This document shows positions 54,179 to 62,687 of a stretch of 64,000 nucleotides of DNA, piece by piece. The stretch comes from an uncultured Allorhizobium sp. Lineage in GTDB: Bacteria; Pseudomonadota; Alphaproteobacteria; Rhizobiales; Rhizobiaceae. Both the position numbers and the translations under genes were made by a program. Below the pieces are notes generated by a model. The model saw only the letters and a program-made list of their open reading frames with translations, had not been told where the DNA came from and did no database searches. The stretch spans positions 1,627,001 to 1,691,000 of the forward strand of contig OY288189.1 of NCBI GenBank assembly GCA_958439205.1, read 5' to 3'. Position 1 is the first letter of the stretch. Each line of letters opens with the position of its first letter.

Positions 54179-55222
54179 TTATCGCCGAGCAGGCCCCGTC
54201 ACAGACCCCCGCACGATCAGATCCGGCATCAGCAGGATTTCCTGGCGCTCCATTGTGCGGTCACCCAGCGACTTGATCAGCAGTGACATCGCCTGGCGGC
54301 CAATCGCCGTGCGGGGCTGGCGGATGGTGGTGAGCGCGGGGTTTACATAGGTCGCCTGCGGCACGTCGTCGAAGCCGATGACGGAGAAGTCGTGTGGCAG
54401 GTCGTAGCCGCGGGCGGTGAGGCCGTTCAGCACGCCGACGGCGGTGGCATCGTTGACGCACATGAAGGCGGAGGGCAGCTGGTCGCGCATGAAAAGCTGT
54501 TCGACGGCGAGGCGCCCACTTTCGATCGTGCCTTCGCCTTCCAGCACGAAGCGTTGATTGGGCGGAATGCGGGCGGCGTCCAGCGCGATGTCGAAGCCCT
54601 GGCGGCGGCGCTGGTGGCCGAGCCGCGTCTTGCTGTCGCCGATGAAGGCGATGGAGCGGTGGCCGGCCGAGAGCAGGTGTTCGGCAGCCTTGCGGGCGCC
54701 TGCCACATCATCGACGCCCACATAGGAGATCTTCGAGCCGAAGACGGGTTCGAACACGGCGACCGACGGCGGTAGGCGTTGGCCAAGGACCTGGTGGCCA
54801 AAGGGCTCGTGACCGGTGAACAGCACGAGGCCGGTTGCTTGGCCGGAACTGAGGAATTTCAGGTACTCGAGGCCGCGTTCGGGGTCGTTCTGGGTGTGCC
54901 CGATGAGCACGCCATAGCCATGGGCGCGGGCTTCGTTTTCAAGGCCAATCAGCGTGGACGAAAAGTTGGGATCGCCGATATCGGGGGCGAGGATCAGGAT
55001 CATGTTCGACCTGCCCATGCGCAGCGAGCGCGCCATGGCATTGGTCGTGTAGCCGGTGATGGCAATGGCCTGGTTGACCCGCTGCCGGGTGGATTTCGCC
55101 ACCTTGTCGGGCGTGTGGATCGCACGGCTCACCGTCGCGATCGACACTTCCGCGATGCGCGCCACATCCTCGATCGTTGCTGGTGCTGAATTCGGCACGC
55201 GGCTCCATCCCCCTATCCGCAT
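54179..55222 (-). CDS. LacI-type regulator of ribose-type ABC cassette
   Basis: The 347-residue protein has a LacI helix-turn-helix (TIEDVARIAEVSIATVSRAI, near residues 16-35). Hinge residues ARSLRMGRSNMI and the effector domain follow (LILAPDIGDPNFSSTLIGLE). The start at 55222 (MRIGGWSRVP) is the best of several; an extension to 55279 exists. It is divergent from the ABC cassette and two LacI-type operators lie between them, so it likely represses that cassette and itself. Confidence 0.88.
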   Translation of the reverse strand: MRIGGWSRVPNSAPATIEDVARIAEVSIATVSRAIHTPDKVAKSTRQRVNQAIAITGYTTNAMARSLRMGRSNMILILAPDIGDPNFSSTLIGLENEARAHGYGVLIGHTQNDPERGLEYLKFLSSGQATGLVLFTGHEPFGHQVLGQRLPPSVAVFEPVFGSKISYVGVDDVAGARKAAEHLLSAGHRSIAFIGDSKTRLGHQRRRQGFDIALDAARIPPNQRFVLEGEGTIESGRLAVEQLFMRDQLPSAFMCVNDATAVGVLNGLTARGYDLPHDFSVIGFDDVPQATYVNPALTTIRQPRTAIGRQAMSLLIKSLGDRTMERQEILLMPDLIVRGSVTGPARR

Positions 55223-55300
55223 GGAATCGTTGGAGACCTTACCGTTCCTGTTGCGGCTGCGAAAGCCGGCAGGGCTCAAATTGTCCCCTTGATCGGATGA

Positions 55301-55314
55301 TGTAAACCTTTACA
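55301..55314. promoter_or_regulatory. LacI-type operator 1
   Basis: TGTAAACCTTTACA is a perfect palindrome (TGTAAA, CC, TTTACA). Its centre is 21 bases from the centre of operator 2, two helical turns apart. Confidence 0.7.
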
Positions 55315-55321
55315 TCGGCCA

Positions 55322-55335
55322 TGTAAAGGTTTACA
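55322..55335. promoter_or_regulatory. LacI-type operator 2
   Basis: TGTAAAGGTTTACA is the inverse of operator 1 and a perfect palindrome. The pair lies 40-74 bases before the ATPase start and about 80-113 bases from the LacI start, so it can control both directions. Confidence 0.7.
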
Positions 55336-55374
55336 CAAATGGCATAGCGGTTGAGGAGCCGCCGGGAGGATTGC

Positions 55375-56901
55375 ATGACATTGGCTGGGGGCGAAGCACG
55401 GACACCCGTGCTCGTGGCGGAGCGTATCTCCAAATCATTTGGCGACGTGCAGGTGCTGTTCAGCGTCGATTTCGACGTGTTGCCGGGCGAGGTCCATGCG
55501 CTCATGGGCGAGAACGGCGCGGGCAAATCGACGCTCGTGAAGATACTCTCAGGCTTCGAGCAGGCGACGGCAGGACGCATCCTGCTCGACGGCGAGCCGG
55601 TGATCCTGCCGGCGAATGGTTCGGCCGAGGCGCTCGGCATCGTGCTCATCCACCAGGAATTTAATCTTGCCGATCATCTGACGGTCACTGAGAGCCTGTT
55701 TCTCGGCCGCGAGGTGACGCGTTTCGGCGTTCTCGACCGCAAGGTGATGCGGGCCGAAGCGCGGCGCGTGCTCGATCAGCTGGGGTCGAGGATCGACGAG
55801 AATGCGCTGATCAGTTCGCTCGCTGTCGCCGACAAGCAGATGGTCGAGATCGCCAAGGCGATCAGCCGCAAGGCGCGGATCGTCTTCATGGATGAGCCGA
55901 CGGCGGTTTTGTCGCGGGACGAGACGGAGGTACTGTTCGATCAGGTGCGCAAGCTGCGCGCCCGGGGTACGAGTTTCGTCTTCGTCAGCCACAAACTCGA
56001 CGAGGTGATGGAGCTCACCGATCGGGTCACGGTGCTGCGTGATGGCCAATGGGTGAAGACTGCGCCGACCTCGGCGCTCGATGGTGAAGCGATTGCGCAG
56101 CTGATGGTCGGGCGCGAACTGTCGAGCCTCTACCCGACGAAGCATGAACCGAATGTTGATGAAGAGGTCGTACTTTCCGTCAAGGATCTGACGACAGGCT
56201 TCGTGCGGAATGCCAGCTTCGATCTGAGGCGTGGCGAAGTGCTGGGCTTTTCCGGCCTGATCGGCTCTGGCCGAACGGAGCTGATGGAGGCGGTCGCGGG
56301 TCTTCGTCCAAGGCTTTCGGGCGATGTCTGGCTGAAGGGCACTGTGCTCGACCAGCAGGATTTTCGCGAGGCAAACCGACGCGGGCTCGCCTACATGACC
56401 AAGGATCGCAAGGGCAAGGGGCTTTTGCTCGGCGAGGGCATGACCGCAAACCTGACCTTGCAGTCGATGGATAATCACGTCCGCCATGGTTACCTCGACC
56501 CCGCCAGCGAGGCGAAGGCCATGGCGCGGGCCAAGCGCCGTTTCGACATTCGCGTGCGCGATGAGAAGGTCCGGGTCGGCCGCATGTCTGGCGGTAACCA
56601 GCAGAAGCTGCTGCTCGCCAAGATCATGGAAGTCGAGCCTGACATCATTATTATCGATGAGCCGACGCGCGGCATCGATGTCGGTACCAAGCAGCAGATC
56701 TATCATTTTATCGCAGCGCTCGCCCGCGAGGGCCGCTCGATCATCGTCATCTCCTCCGAAATGCCCGAGGTGATTGGCCTTTGCACGCGGGTTGCCGTCA
56801 TGCGTGAAGGCCGCATGGTCGGCATGCTCGAGGGCGACGACATCAACGAACAGACGATCATGCGTTACGCCGCCGGCCTGAAACGGCAGATGGCGAGCTG
56901 A
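55375..56901 (+). CDS. Sugar ABC transporter ATPase (RbsA/XylG type, two domains)
   Basis: The 508-residue cytoplasmic protein has two ABC modules of the CUT2 class. The first has Walker A GENGAGKST and Walker B RIVFMDEPTAVLS; the second is degenerate at Walker A (FSGLIGSGRTE) but keeps signature MSGGNQQKLLLAK and Walker B IIIDEPTRGIDVG, as usual in CUT2. GGGAGGA is just upstream of the ATG at 55375. It is the first gene of a cassette with permease and binding protein, divergent from its LacI regulator. Confidence 0.93.
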   Translation: MTLAGGEARTPVLVAERISKSFGDVQVLFSVDFDVLPGEVHALMGENGAGKSTLVKILSGFEQATAGRILLDGEPVILPANGSAEALGIVLIHQEFNLADHLTVTESLFLGREVTRFGVLDRKVMRAEARRVLDQLGSRIDENALISSLAVADKQMVEIAKAISRKARIVFMDEPTAVLSRDETEVLFDQVRKLRARGTSFVFVSHKLDEVMELTDRVTVLRDGQWVKTAPTSALDGEAIAQLMVGRELSSLYPTKHEPNVDEEVVLSVKDLTTGFVRNASFDLRRGEVLGFSGLIGSGRTELMEAVAGLRPRLSGDVWLKGTVLDQQDFREANRRGLAYMTKDRKGKGLLLGEGMTANLTLQSMDNHVRHGYLDPASEAKAMARAKRRFDIRVRDEKVRVGRMSGGNQQKLLLAKIMEVEPDIIIIDEPTRGIDVGTKQQIYHFIAALAREGRSIIVISSEMPEVIGLCTRVAVMREGRMVGMLEGDDINEQTIMRYAAGLKRQMAS

Positions 56902-56997
56902 GCGATTGGCACAGCCCGGCAACAAGACCGGGCTTGAAAACGAAGACTTCAGGGTGCGCGACCTCCAGTCGAGGTGCGCGGGAGGAGACGGGACAAC

Positions 56998-58008
56998 ATG
57001 ACTGCCGAGACTGAAACGACCACCCCTGGCCGTGCCCGCCGAACATGGCGCGATGTGGACATGCGCGCCGTGGCACCCTTTGCCGCGCTTCTGATCCTGC
57101 TGATCGTTGGCGCGCTGGTGAACCCGAATTTCATCGGCCTCACCAATCTTGCGAATGTCGCGACACGCTCTGCCTTCATCGCGATCATCGCCGTCGGTGC
57201 GACCTTCGTCATCTCCTCGGGGGATCTCGATCTCTCTGTTGGTTCGATGGTGGCCTTTGTCGCCAGCCTGATGATCCTGTTCATGAATTCCGGCGCGATT
57301 GCCGATCCCGGCCTGATGATTGCCGCCGCCATGGCGCTCGCCGTCATCATCGGTTCGCTCTGCGGCCTGGCCAACGGGTTGATCACCACCGTCGGCAAGA
57401 TCGAGCCTTTCATCGCCACGCTCGGCACGATGGGCATCTATCGTGGCCTCACCACCTGGCTCTCCCAGGGCGGTGCGATCACGCTGCGCGACCCGGCCCA
57501 GCAGGAAATCTATCGGCCCGTCTATTTCGGCTCGATCCTCGGTCTGCCGGTGCCGATCGTCATCATTCTGGTGGTGACCGCGATCGCCGCCTTTGTGCTT
57601 TACCGCACCCGCTATGGCCGCCATGTCGTCGCTGTCGGCTCGAACCGCGATGTCGCGCGCTATTCCGGCATTGCCGTCGACAGGGTGCGCACCATCGCCT
57701 TCGTCATCCAGGGGCTCTGTGTTGCGATTGCCGTGCTGCTCTACGTACCGCGTCTCGGCTCCACGTCCGCCACGACAGGCATTCTGTGGGAGCTGCAGGC
57801 GATTACGGCGGTCGTCGTCGGTGGCACGGCGCTTAAGGGTGGGGCGGGGCGTGTCTGGGGGACGATTTGCGGCGCCTTCATCCTCGAGCTCGTCGGCAAC
57901 ATCATGCTGCTCTCGAATTTCATCTCCGAATATCTGATCGGCGCCATCCAGGGCACGATCATCATCATCGCGATGCTCGTCCAGCGGTCGCTGGCGCGCA
58001 AGGCGTGA
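56998..58008 (+). CDS. Sugar ABC transporter permease (RbsC type)
   Basis: The 336-residue inner-membrane permease of the CUT2 class has FVISSGDLDLSVGSMVAFVA and ATLGTMGIYRGLTTWLSQGG, the typical RbsC signatures, and VGGTALKGGAGRVWGT near the C-terminus. GGGAGGAGACGGG precedes the ATG. It has ten or so hydrophobic segments. A stem-loop separates it from the binding-protein gene. Confidence 0.92.
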   Translation: MTAETETTTPGRARRTWRDVDMRAVAPFAALLILLIVGALVNPNFIGLTNLANVATRSAFIAIIAVGATFVISSGDLDLSVGSMVAFVASLMILFMNSGAIADPGLMIAAAMALAVIIGSLCGLANGLITTVGKIEPFIATLGTMGIYRGLTTWLSQGGAITLRDPAQQEIYRPVYFGSILGLPVPIVIILVVTAIAAFVLYRTRYGRHVVAVGSNRDVARYSGIAVDRVRTIAFVIQGLCVAIAVLLYVPRLGSTSATTGILWELQAITAVVVGGTALKGGAGRVWGTICGAFILELVGNIMLLSNFISEYLIGAIQGTIIIIAMLVQRSLARKA

Positions 58009-58011
58009 AGA

Positions 58012-58043
58012 AACGACCGGGCAGGAGGGTCGCCCGGTTCGTT
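58012..58043 (+). terminator. Stem-loop between permease and binding-protein genes
   Basis: AACGACCGGGC (58012-58022) pairs with GCCCGGTTCGTT (58032-58043) with one bulged base. There is no U-run. It may set relative amounts of the two products by partial termination or by RNA processing. Confidence 0.45.
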
Positions 58044-58077
58044 CACACTCGACCCTCGTCACTTTGGGAGGAAACCA

Positions 58078-59031
58078 ATGCACAAGAAACTTATGGGTAT
58101 GGCCGTCGCCATGACCGCGCTGGTGTCGATCTTTGGCGCAGCGCAGGCCCAGGACGCCAAGACGATCGGCGTTTCGATCCCGGCTGCGACGCATGGCTGG
58201 ACATCGGGCGTCATCTATCACGCCGAGCGTATTGCCAAGCAGCTCATGGAGCGTCACCCGGGCCTCAACGTGGTCGTCAAGACCTCCGCTGATCCGTCCA
58301 GCCAGGCGAATGCCGTGCAGGATCTTGCCACGCAGGGCATCGATGCACTCGTCATCCTGCCGACGGATCCGGATCCGCTGGTCAATGCCATCCGCCAGAT
58401 CAAGGACAGCGGCAAGTTCGTCGCTCTCGTCGACCGCGCACCGTCGGTGAACGACAACACCGTTCGTGACCTTTACGTTGCCGGTAACAACCCGGCTCTC
58501 GGTGAAGTCGCCGGCAAGTACATCGCCGAGAAGACCCCGGACGCCGAAGTCGTCGTCATTCGCGGCATGCCGATCCCGATCGATCAGCAGCGTCAGGATG
58601 GTTTCGACAAGGGCATCGCCGGCTCGAACGTGAAGATCCTTGATCGCCAGTTCGGCAACTGGAACCGCGACGACGCCTTCAAGGTCATGCAGGACTACCT
58701 GACCAAGTATCCGAAGATCGATGTGGTCTGGTGCCAGGACGACGACATGGCTGTCGGCGTGCTGCAGGCGATCGAACAGGCTGGCCGTACCGACATCCAG
58801 TACATCATCGGTGGTGCCGGCTCCAAGGACATGATCAAGAAGGTCATGGACGGCGACAAGATGGTTCCGGTCAACGTTCTCTATCCGCCGTCGATGGTTG
58901 GCACGGCGATGGAAATGACGGCTGCTGCCCTCTACGACAGCGTTCCGGTGCATGGCACCTACACGCTCGACGCGACGCTGATCACGCCTGAGAACGCGAA
59001 GAACTACTACTTCCCGGATTCGCCGTTCTGA
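58078..59031 (+). CDS. Sugar ABC transporter substrate-binding protein (RbsB type)
   Basis: The 317-residue periplasmic protein has a signal peptide (MHKKLMGMAVAMTALVSIFG, cleavage about AQA before QDA). Its two-lobed RbsB/PBP-1 pattern includes TIGVSIPAATHGWTSGVIYH near the start, then DALVILPTDPDPLVNAI and WCQDDDMAVGVLQAIE. GGGAGGAAACC precedes the ATG. The sugar or polyol cannot be deduced; the isomerase and oxidoreductase genes nearby suggest a polyol or an inositol-like compound. Confidence 0.92.
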   Translation: MHKKLMGMAVAMTALVSIFGAAQAQDAKTIGVSIPAATHGWTSGVIYHAERIAKQLMERHPGLNVVVKTSADPSSQANAVQDLATQGIDALVILPTDPDPLVNAIRQIKDSGKFVALVDRAPSVNDNTVRDLYVAGNNPALGEVAGKYIAEKTPDAEVVVIRGMPIPIDQQRQDGFDKGIAGSNVKILDRQFGNWNRDDAFKVMQDYLTKYPKIDVVWCQDDDMAVGVLQAIEQAGRTDIQYIIGGAGSKDMIKKVMDGDKMVPVNVLYPPSMVGTAMEMTAAALYDSVPVHGTYTLDATLITPENAKNYYFPDSPF

Positions 59032-59054
59032 TCCGTAGGACTTCAACGCCATGG

Positions 59055-59083
59055 TCTGCCCGGGTTTTTCCCGGGCAGATTTC
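59055..59083 (+). terminator. Stem-loop after binding-protein gene
   Basis: TCTGCCCGGG (59055-59064) pairs perfectly with CCCGGGCAGA (59070-59079) around TTTTT, followed by TTT. It probably terminates part of the transcript, or protects the binding-protein message, before the isomerase gene. Confidence 0.65.
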
Positions 59084-59172
59084 CGCTGTGACGATCATTG
59101 CGGTTGTGTCGAAATTCCATCTCCTGTAATCGTTCACGGAAACGTTGCAGGAATACTCAGGGAGGAGAATTC

Positions 59173-60225
59173 ATGAAGACGATCAAGGGACCGGCGATCT
59201 TTCTCGGCCAATTTGCGGGTGATGCCGCACCGTTCAATACCTGGGATGGGATTACGAAGTGGGCGGCCGAAATGGGCTATGTCGGCGTGCAGGTCCCGAC
59301 CTGGGCCGGCCAGCTGATGGACCTGAAAAAGGCGGCTGAATCCAAGGATTATTGCGACGAGCTCGCCGGTGTGGCGCGCCAGAACGGCGTCGAGATCACC
59401 GAGCTTTCCACGCACCTTCAGGGCCAGCTGGTCGCGGTTCATCCGGCCTATGACGAGGCTTTCGATGGCTTTGCAGCACCCGAAGTGCGCGGCAATCCGA
59501 AGGCGCGCCAGGAATGGGCGGTTCAACAGGTCAAGTACGCGCTGAAGGCCTCGCGCAATCTCGGCATCAAGGCGCATGCAACCTTCTCGGGCGCGCTGGC
59601 CTGGCCCTATATCTATCCTTGGCCCCAGCGCCCGGCCGGTCTCGTCGAAACTGCCTTTGACGAACTTGCCCGCCGCTGGCTGCCGATCCTCGATTATGCC
59701 GAAGAGCAGGGCGTCGACGTCTGCTACGAGATCCATCCGGGCGAAGACCTGCATGACGGCGTGACCTTCGAGATGTTCCTCGAGCGCGTGAAGAACCATT
59801 CCCGCGCCAACATGCTCTACGATCCGTCGCACTACGTGCTGCAGTGCCTCGACTATCTCGACAACATCGACATCTACAAGGACCGGATCAAGATGTTCCA
59901 CGTCAAGGACGCGGAATTCAATCCGACCGGCCGGCAGGGCGTCTATGGCGGCTATCAGGGCTGGGTCAACCGTGCTGGGCGCTTCCGCTCGCTCGGCGAC
60001 GGCCAGGTCGACTTCGGCGCGATTTTTTCCAAGATGGCAGCGAACGATTTCGACGGCTGGGCCGTTGTCGAATGGGAATGCGCGCTGAAGCACCCGGAAG
60101 ACGGCGCCCGCGAAGGAGCCGATTTCGTCCGGGCGCACATCATCCGCGTCACCGAAAAGGCGTTCGACGACTTCGCTTCCGGCGGGACCGACGATGCGGC
60201 CAACCGCCGGATGCTGGGGCTCTGA
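59173..60225 (+). CDS. Sugar phosphate isomerase/epimerase (TIM barrel)
   Basis: The 350-residue cytoplasmic enzyme is of the AP-endonuclease-2-type TIM barrel family that includes sugar isomerases and epimerases. Metal-ligand-like segments are visible: CYEIHPGEDLHD, LYDPSHYVLQC, MFHVKDAEFN and VVEWECALKH. GGGAGGAGAATTC precedes the ATG at 59173. It is the fourth gene of the cassette and probably acts on the imported substrate or its oxidised product, together with the Gfo/Idh/MocA oxidoreductase encoded at 61048. Confidence 0.88.
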   Translation: MKTIKGPAIFLGQFAGDAAPFNTWDGITKWAAEMGYVGVQVPTWAGQLMDLKKAAESKDYCDELAGVARQNGVEITELSTHLQGQLVAVHPAYDEAFDGFAAPEVRGNPKARQEWAVQQVKYALKASRNLGIKAHATFSGALAWPYIYPWPQRPAGLVETAFDELARRWLPILDYAEEQGVDVCYEIHPGEDLHDGVTFEMFLERVKNHSRANMLYDPSHYVLQCLDYLDNIDIYKDRIKMFHVKDAEFNPTGRQGVYGGYQGWVNRAGRFRSLGDGQVDFGAIFSKMAANDFDGWAVVEWECALKHPEDGAREGADFVRAHIIRVTEKAFDDFASGGTDDAANRRMLGL

Positions 60226-60228
60226 TCG

Positions 60229-60864
60229 TCAGACCTGCTTGAGGGCGGCGATGTCGCCGCTCTCAAGGTGGGGCAGGGCCCGTTCGATGTTGTCGAGCGG
60301 CCAATCCCACCAGGCGAGTGTCAGGAGGTCGGCAATCTCCTCGTCCGTGAACCGCTTTCGGATCACGGTTGCCGGGTTGCCGCCGACAATGGTGTAGGCC
60401 GGCACATCACGGGTCACCACCGCGCGGGCGGCGATGATGGCACCGGATCTGATCGTGACCCCCGGCATGATCGTTGCACCATGACCGATCCAGACGTCGT
60501 GGCCGATGATGGTGTCCTGGAAAGGCAGGTCCTGATAGCCGCCGATTGTGTCAGGGCTGAAGACGCGGAAGGGATAGGTTGTCACACCCGACATGGCGTG
60601 GTTGGCCGAACTGGTGATGACGATCGCCTCGCGGGCAATCTGCACGAAGCGGCCGATTACCAGCCGTTCCTGGCTGAAGGGGTAGAGATAGGGCGCGAGT
60701 GCCGCTGCCGTTTCTTCTGCCGTGCCGGAATGGGTGAAGTAGCTGAAGTCGCCGATCTCCATTCGGGGATGATCGATGACGGCAGCAAGCTGAACGGTCT
60801 CGCGATAGGGCGTGCCATCGGCGAGCGTGATCGGATAGGGTTGTCTCGGGTCGAGAAAAGGCAT
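60229..60864 (-). CDS. Hexapeptide-repeat O-acetyltransferase (CatB/Vat type)
   Basis: The 211-residue protein is a left-handed beta-helix acyltransferase of the xenobiotic acetyltransferase family. Repeats are visible as IGHDVWIGHGATIMPGVTIR and GAIIAARAVVTRDVPAYTIV, and the catalytic histidine is probably in SSANHAMSG. AAGGA lies upstream of the ATG at 60864. Some relatives acetylate chloramphenicol or streptogramins; others modify sugars or thiogalactosides, and nothing here decides which. It is reversed inside an otherwise forward cassette, three bases from the end of the isomerase gene. Confidence 0.85.
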   Translation of the reverse strand: MPFLDPRQPYPITLADGTPYRETVQLAAVIDHPRMEIGDFSYFTHSGTAEETAAALAPYLYPFSQERLVIGRFVQIAREAIVITSSANHAMSGVTTYPFRVFSPDTIGGYQDLPFQDTIIGHDVWIGHGATIMPGVTIRSGAIIAARAVVTRDVPAYTIVGGNPATVIRKRFTDEEIADLLTLAWWDWPLDNIERALPHLESGDIAALKQV

Positions 60865-61047
60865 GGTTGAGATCCTTGCAAAAGCTTCCATTCAGCGTCG
60901 CGGTGATCGCTGACGCGGGCTTGTTCGCTTTGCCTCAGAAGAGGCGGATCTCAGATGTTCACTGTCAGGGCATCCTTCTTCTCGGATGCCAGTCTAACGG
61001 ATCTGGAGCGTGAACTCCAGACGCAGCTCATACAAGGAGGACGCATC

Positions 61048-62220
61048 ATGGCGATCGAAGCAAGCAAATCGGGCGAACGGACACCGAAGATCCGGCTGGG
61101 CATGGTCGGCGGTGGCGCTGGCGCGTTCATCGGTGCCGTGCATCGCATGGCAGCCCGTCTCGACGACCAGTATGATCTCGTCGCCGGCGCATTGTCCTCG
61201 ACGCCGGAAAAGTCCGTGGCGTCCGGCCGCGAGCTCGGGCTCGACCCGGACCGTTGCTACGGCTCCTATGAAGAGATGGCGGAGAAGGAAGCGGCGCGCC
61301 CCGATGGCATCGAGGCCGTGTCGATCGTCACGCCGAACCATGTGCATTTCCCCGCAGCAAAAGCTTTCCTGGAGCGCGGCATCCATGTCATCTGCGACAA
61401 GCCGCTGACCTCAAACCTTGAAGATGCCAAGGCGCTGAAGGCCGTTGCCGACAAGGCGAAGGCGCTGTTCATCCTGACGCATAACTACACCGGCTATCCG
61501 ATGGTGCGGCATGCGCGCGAACTGGTGCGCTCCGGCGAGCTTGGCGATCTGCGTCTCGTGCAGATGGAATATCCGCAGGATTGGCTGGCCGAGCCGATCG
61601 AGCAGACCGGCCAGAAGCAGGCCGCCTGGCGCACCGATCCGAAGCAGTCGGGTGCGGGTGGTTCGACCGGCGACATCGGCACGCATGCCTATAATCTCGG
61701 CTCGTTCATCTCCGGCCTCGAACTCGATGAGCTGGCGGCCGACGTGCACACCTTTGTCGAGGGCCGTCGTCTTGATGACAATGCCCATGTGATGCTGCGC
61801 TTCAAGGGCGGTGCCAAGGGGTTGTTGTGGTGCAGCCAGGTGGCGACCGGCAATGAGAACGGGCTGAAGGTCCGGATCTACGGCACCAAGGCCGGCATCG
61901 AATGGACGCAGGCTGATCCGAACTACCTGTGGTTCACGCGCCTCGGCGAGCCGAAGCAACTGATCACGCGCGGCGGGGCAGGGGCGAATGCCGCAGCTGG
62001 CCGCGTGACGCGTATCCCGTCGGGGCATCCGGAGGGTTACCTCGAAGCTTTCGCGACGATCTATACGGAGGCGGCCCATGCCATCAATGCGGCGAAGGCC
62101 GGGACTGCGGTTGATGCGGCCGTGATCTACCCGACGGTTGATGATGGCGTGAAGGGTGTCGCCTTTGTGGAAGCCTGCATCGCGTCGTCGAAGCAGAATG
62201 GTGGCTGGGTGAAGGTGTAA
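61048..62220 (+). CDS. Gfo/Idh/MocA family oxidoreductase
   Basis: The 390-residue NAD(P)-dependent dehydrogenase has an N-terminal Rossmann fold (RLGMVGGGAGAFIGAVHRMA), the conserved DKPLTSN lysine-proline motif and THNYTGYPMVRHARELV. The C-terminal half contains GGSTGDIGTHAYNL with the likely catalytic aspartate and histidine. CAAGGAGG is just upstream of the ATG at 61048. Such enzymes oxidise sugars, inositols or their derivatives. With the TIM-barrel isomerase it forms a plausible catabolic pair. Confidence 0.9.
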   Translation: MAIEASKSGERTPKIRLGMVGGGAGAFIGAVHRMAARLDDQYDLVAGALSSTPEKSVASGRELGLDPDRCYGSYEEMAEKEAARPDGIEAVSIVTPNHVHFPAAKAFLERGIHVICDKPLTSNLEDAKALKAVADKAKALFILTHNYTGYPMVRHARELVRSGELGDLRLVQMEYPQDWLAEPIEQTGQKQAAWRTDPKQSGAGGSTGDIGTHAYNLGSFISGLELDELAADVHTFVEGRRLDDNAHVMLRFKGGAKGLLWCSQVATGNENGLKVRIYGTKAGIEWTQADPNYLWFTRLGEPKQLITRGGAGANAAAGRVTRIPSGHPEGYLEAFATIYTEAAHAINAAKAGTAVDAAVIYPTVDDGVKGVAFVEACIASSKQNGGWVKV

Positions 62221-62515
62221 GGTTCACCTTCCCCTTCAGGGGGAAGGTCGCGCGGCACGCGCGGGTGGAGGTGAACCTGTAAACTTGCCCCTCACCCTAC
62301 CCTCTCCCCGCAGGCGGGGAGAGGGAGGAATGTTTGGCCAGCGGCGAGGCCTTCTCCCCGCTTGCGGGGAGAAGGTGCCCGAAGGGCGGATGAGGGGCAT
62401 GGTTCATGTGCTATGCAGATGCCCCGCCGATCCCCCGCCGATCCTGCCCCCTCATCCCGCCTCCGCTTCGCTCGGCGACCCTCTCCCCGAGGGGAGAGGA
62501 GGTGACGCCAGCGGT
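62221..62515. repeat. Cluster of palindromic repeats before beta-glucosidase gene
   Basis: Four hairpins follow one another: CCTTCCCCTT/AGGGGGAAGG (about 62227-62248), CCCTCTCCCCGC/GCGGGGAGAGGG (about 62299-62325), CCTTCTCCCCGC/GCGGGGAGAAGG (about 62350-62375) and CCTCTCCCC/GGGGAGAGG (about 62480-62501). They occupy most of the gap 62221-62687. This is the densest repeat cluster in the window. Confidence 0.6.
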
Positions 62516-62569
62516 CATCCCACCCTGCAGCTGCCCTCCGACCCTTTGTCCTACGGGAGGGTGGATTTC

Positions 62570-62583
62570 CTGCAACGTTGCAG
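62570..62583. promoter_or_regulatory. LacI-type operator or short terminator
   Basis: CTGCAACGTTGCAG is a perfect 14-base palindrome with the central CG common in LacI-family operators, 104 bases before the beta-glucosidase start. It is followed by six T, so it could instead act as a short terminator. Confidence 0.5.
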
Positions 62584-62687
62584 TTTTTTGTTTCCTGCGT
62601 CTTCACCGCGTCGCGCGATTGCTCTAAATCGCTTGTCACTGACATCGGGCGCCCCTGTTCGCCCTGATATGACGAAGGACATGTTTG

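Noticed and set aside
55549..59052. A 1167-codon open frame on the minus strand opposite the sugar ABC cassette
   Set aside because: It is antisense to three clear ABC genes, has the Asp, His, Arg and Gly-rich look of a shadow frame in high-GC DNA and no recognisable domain.
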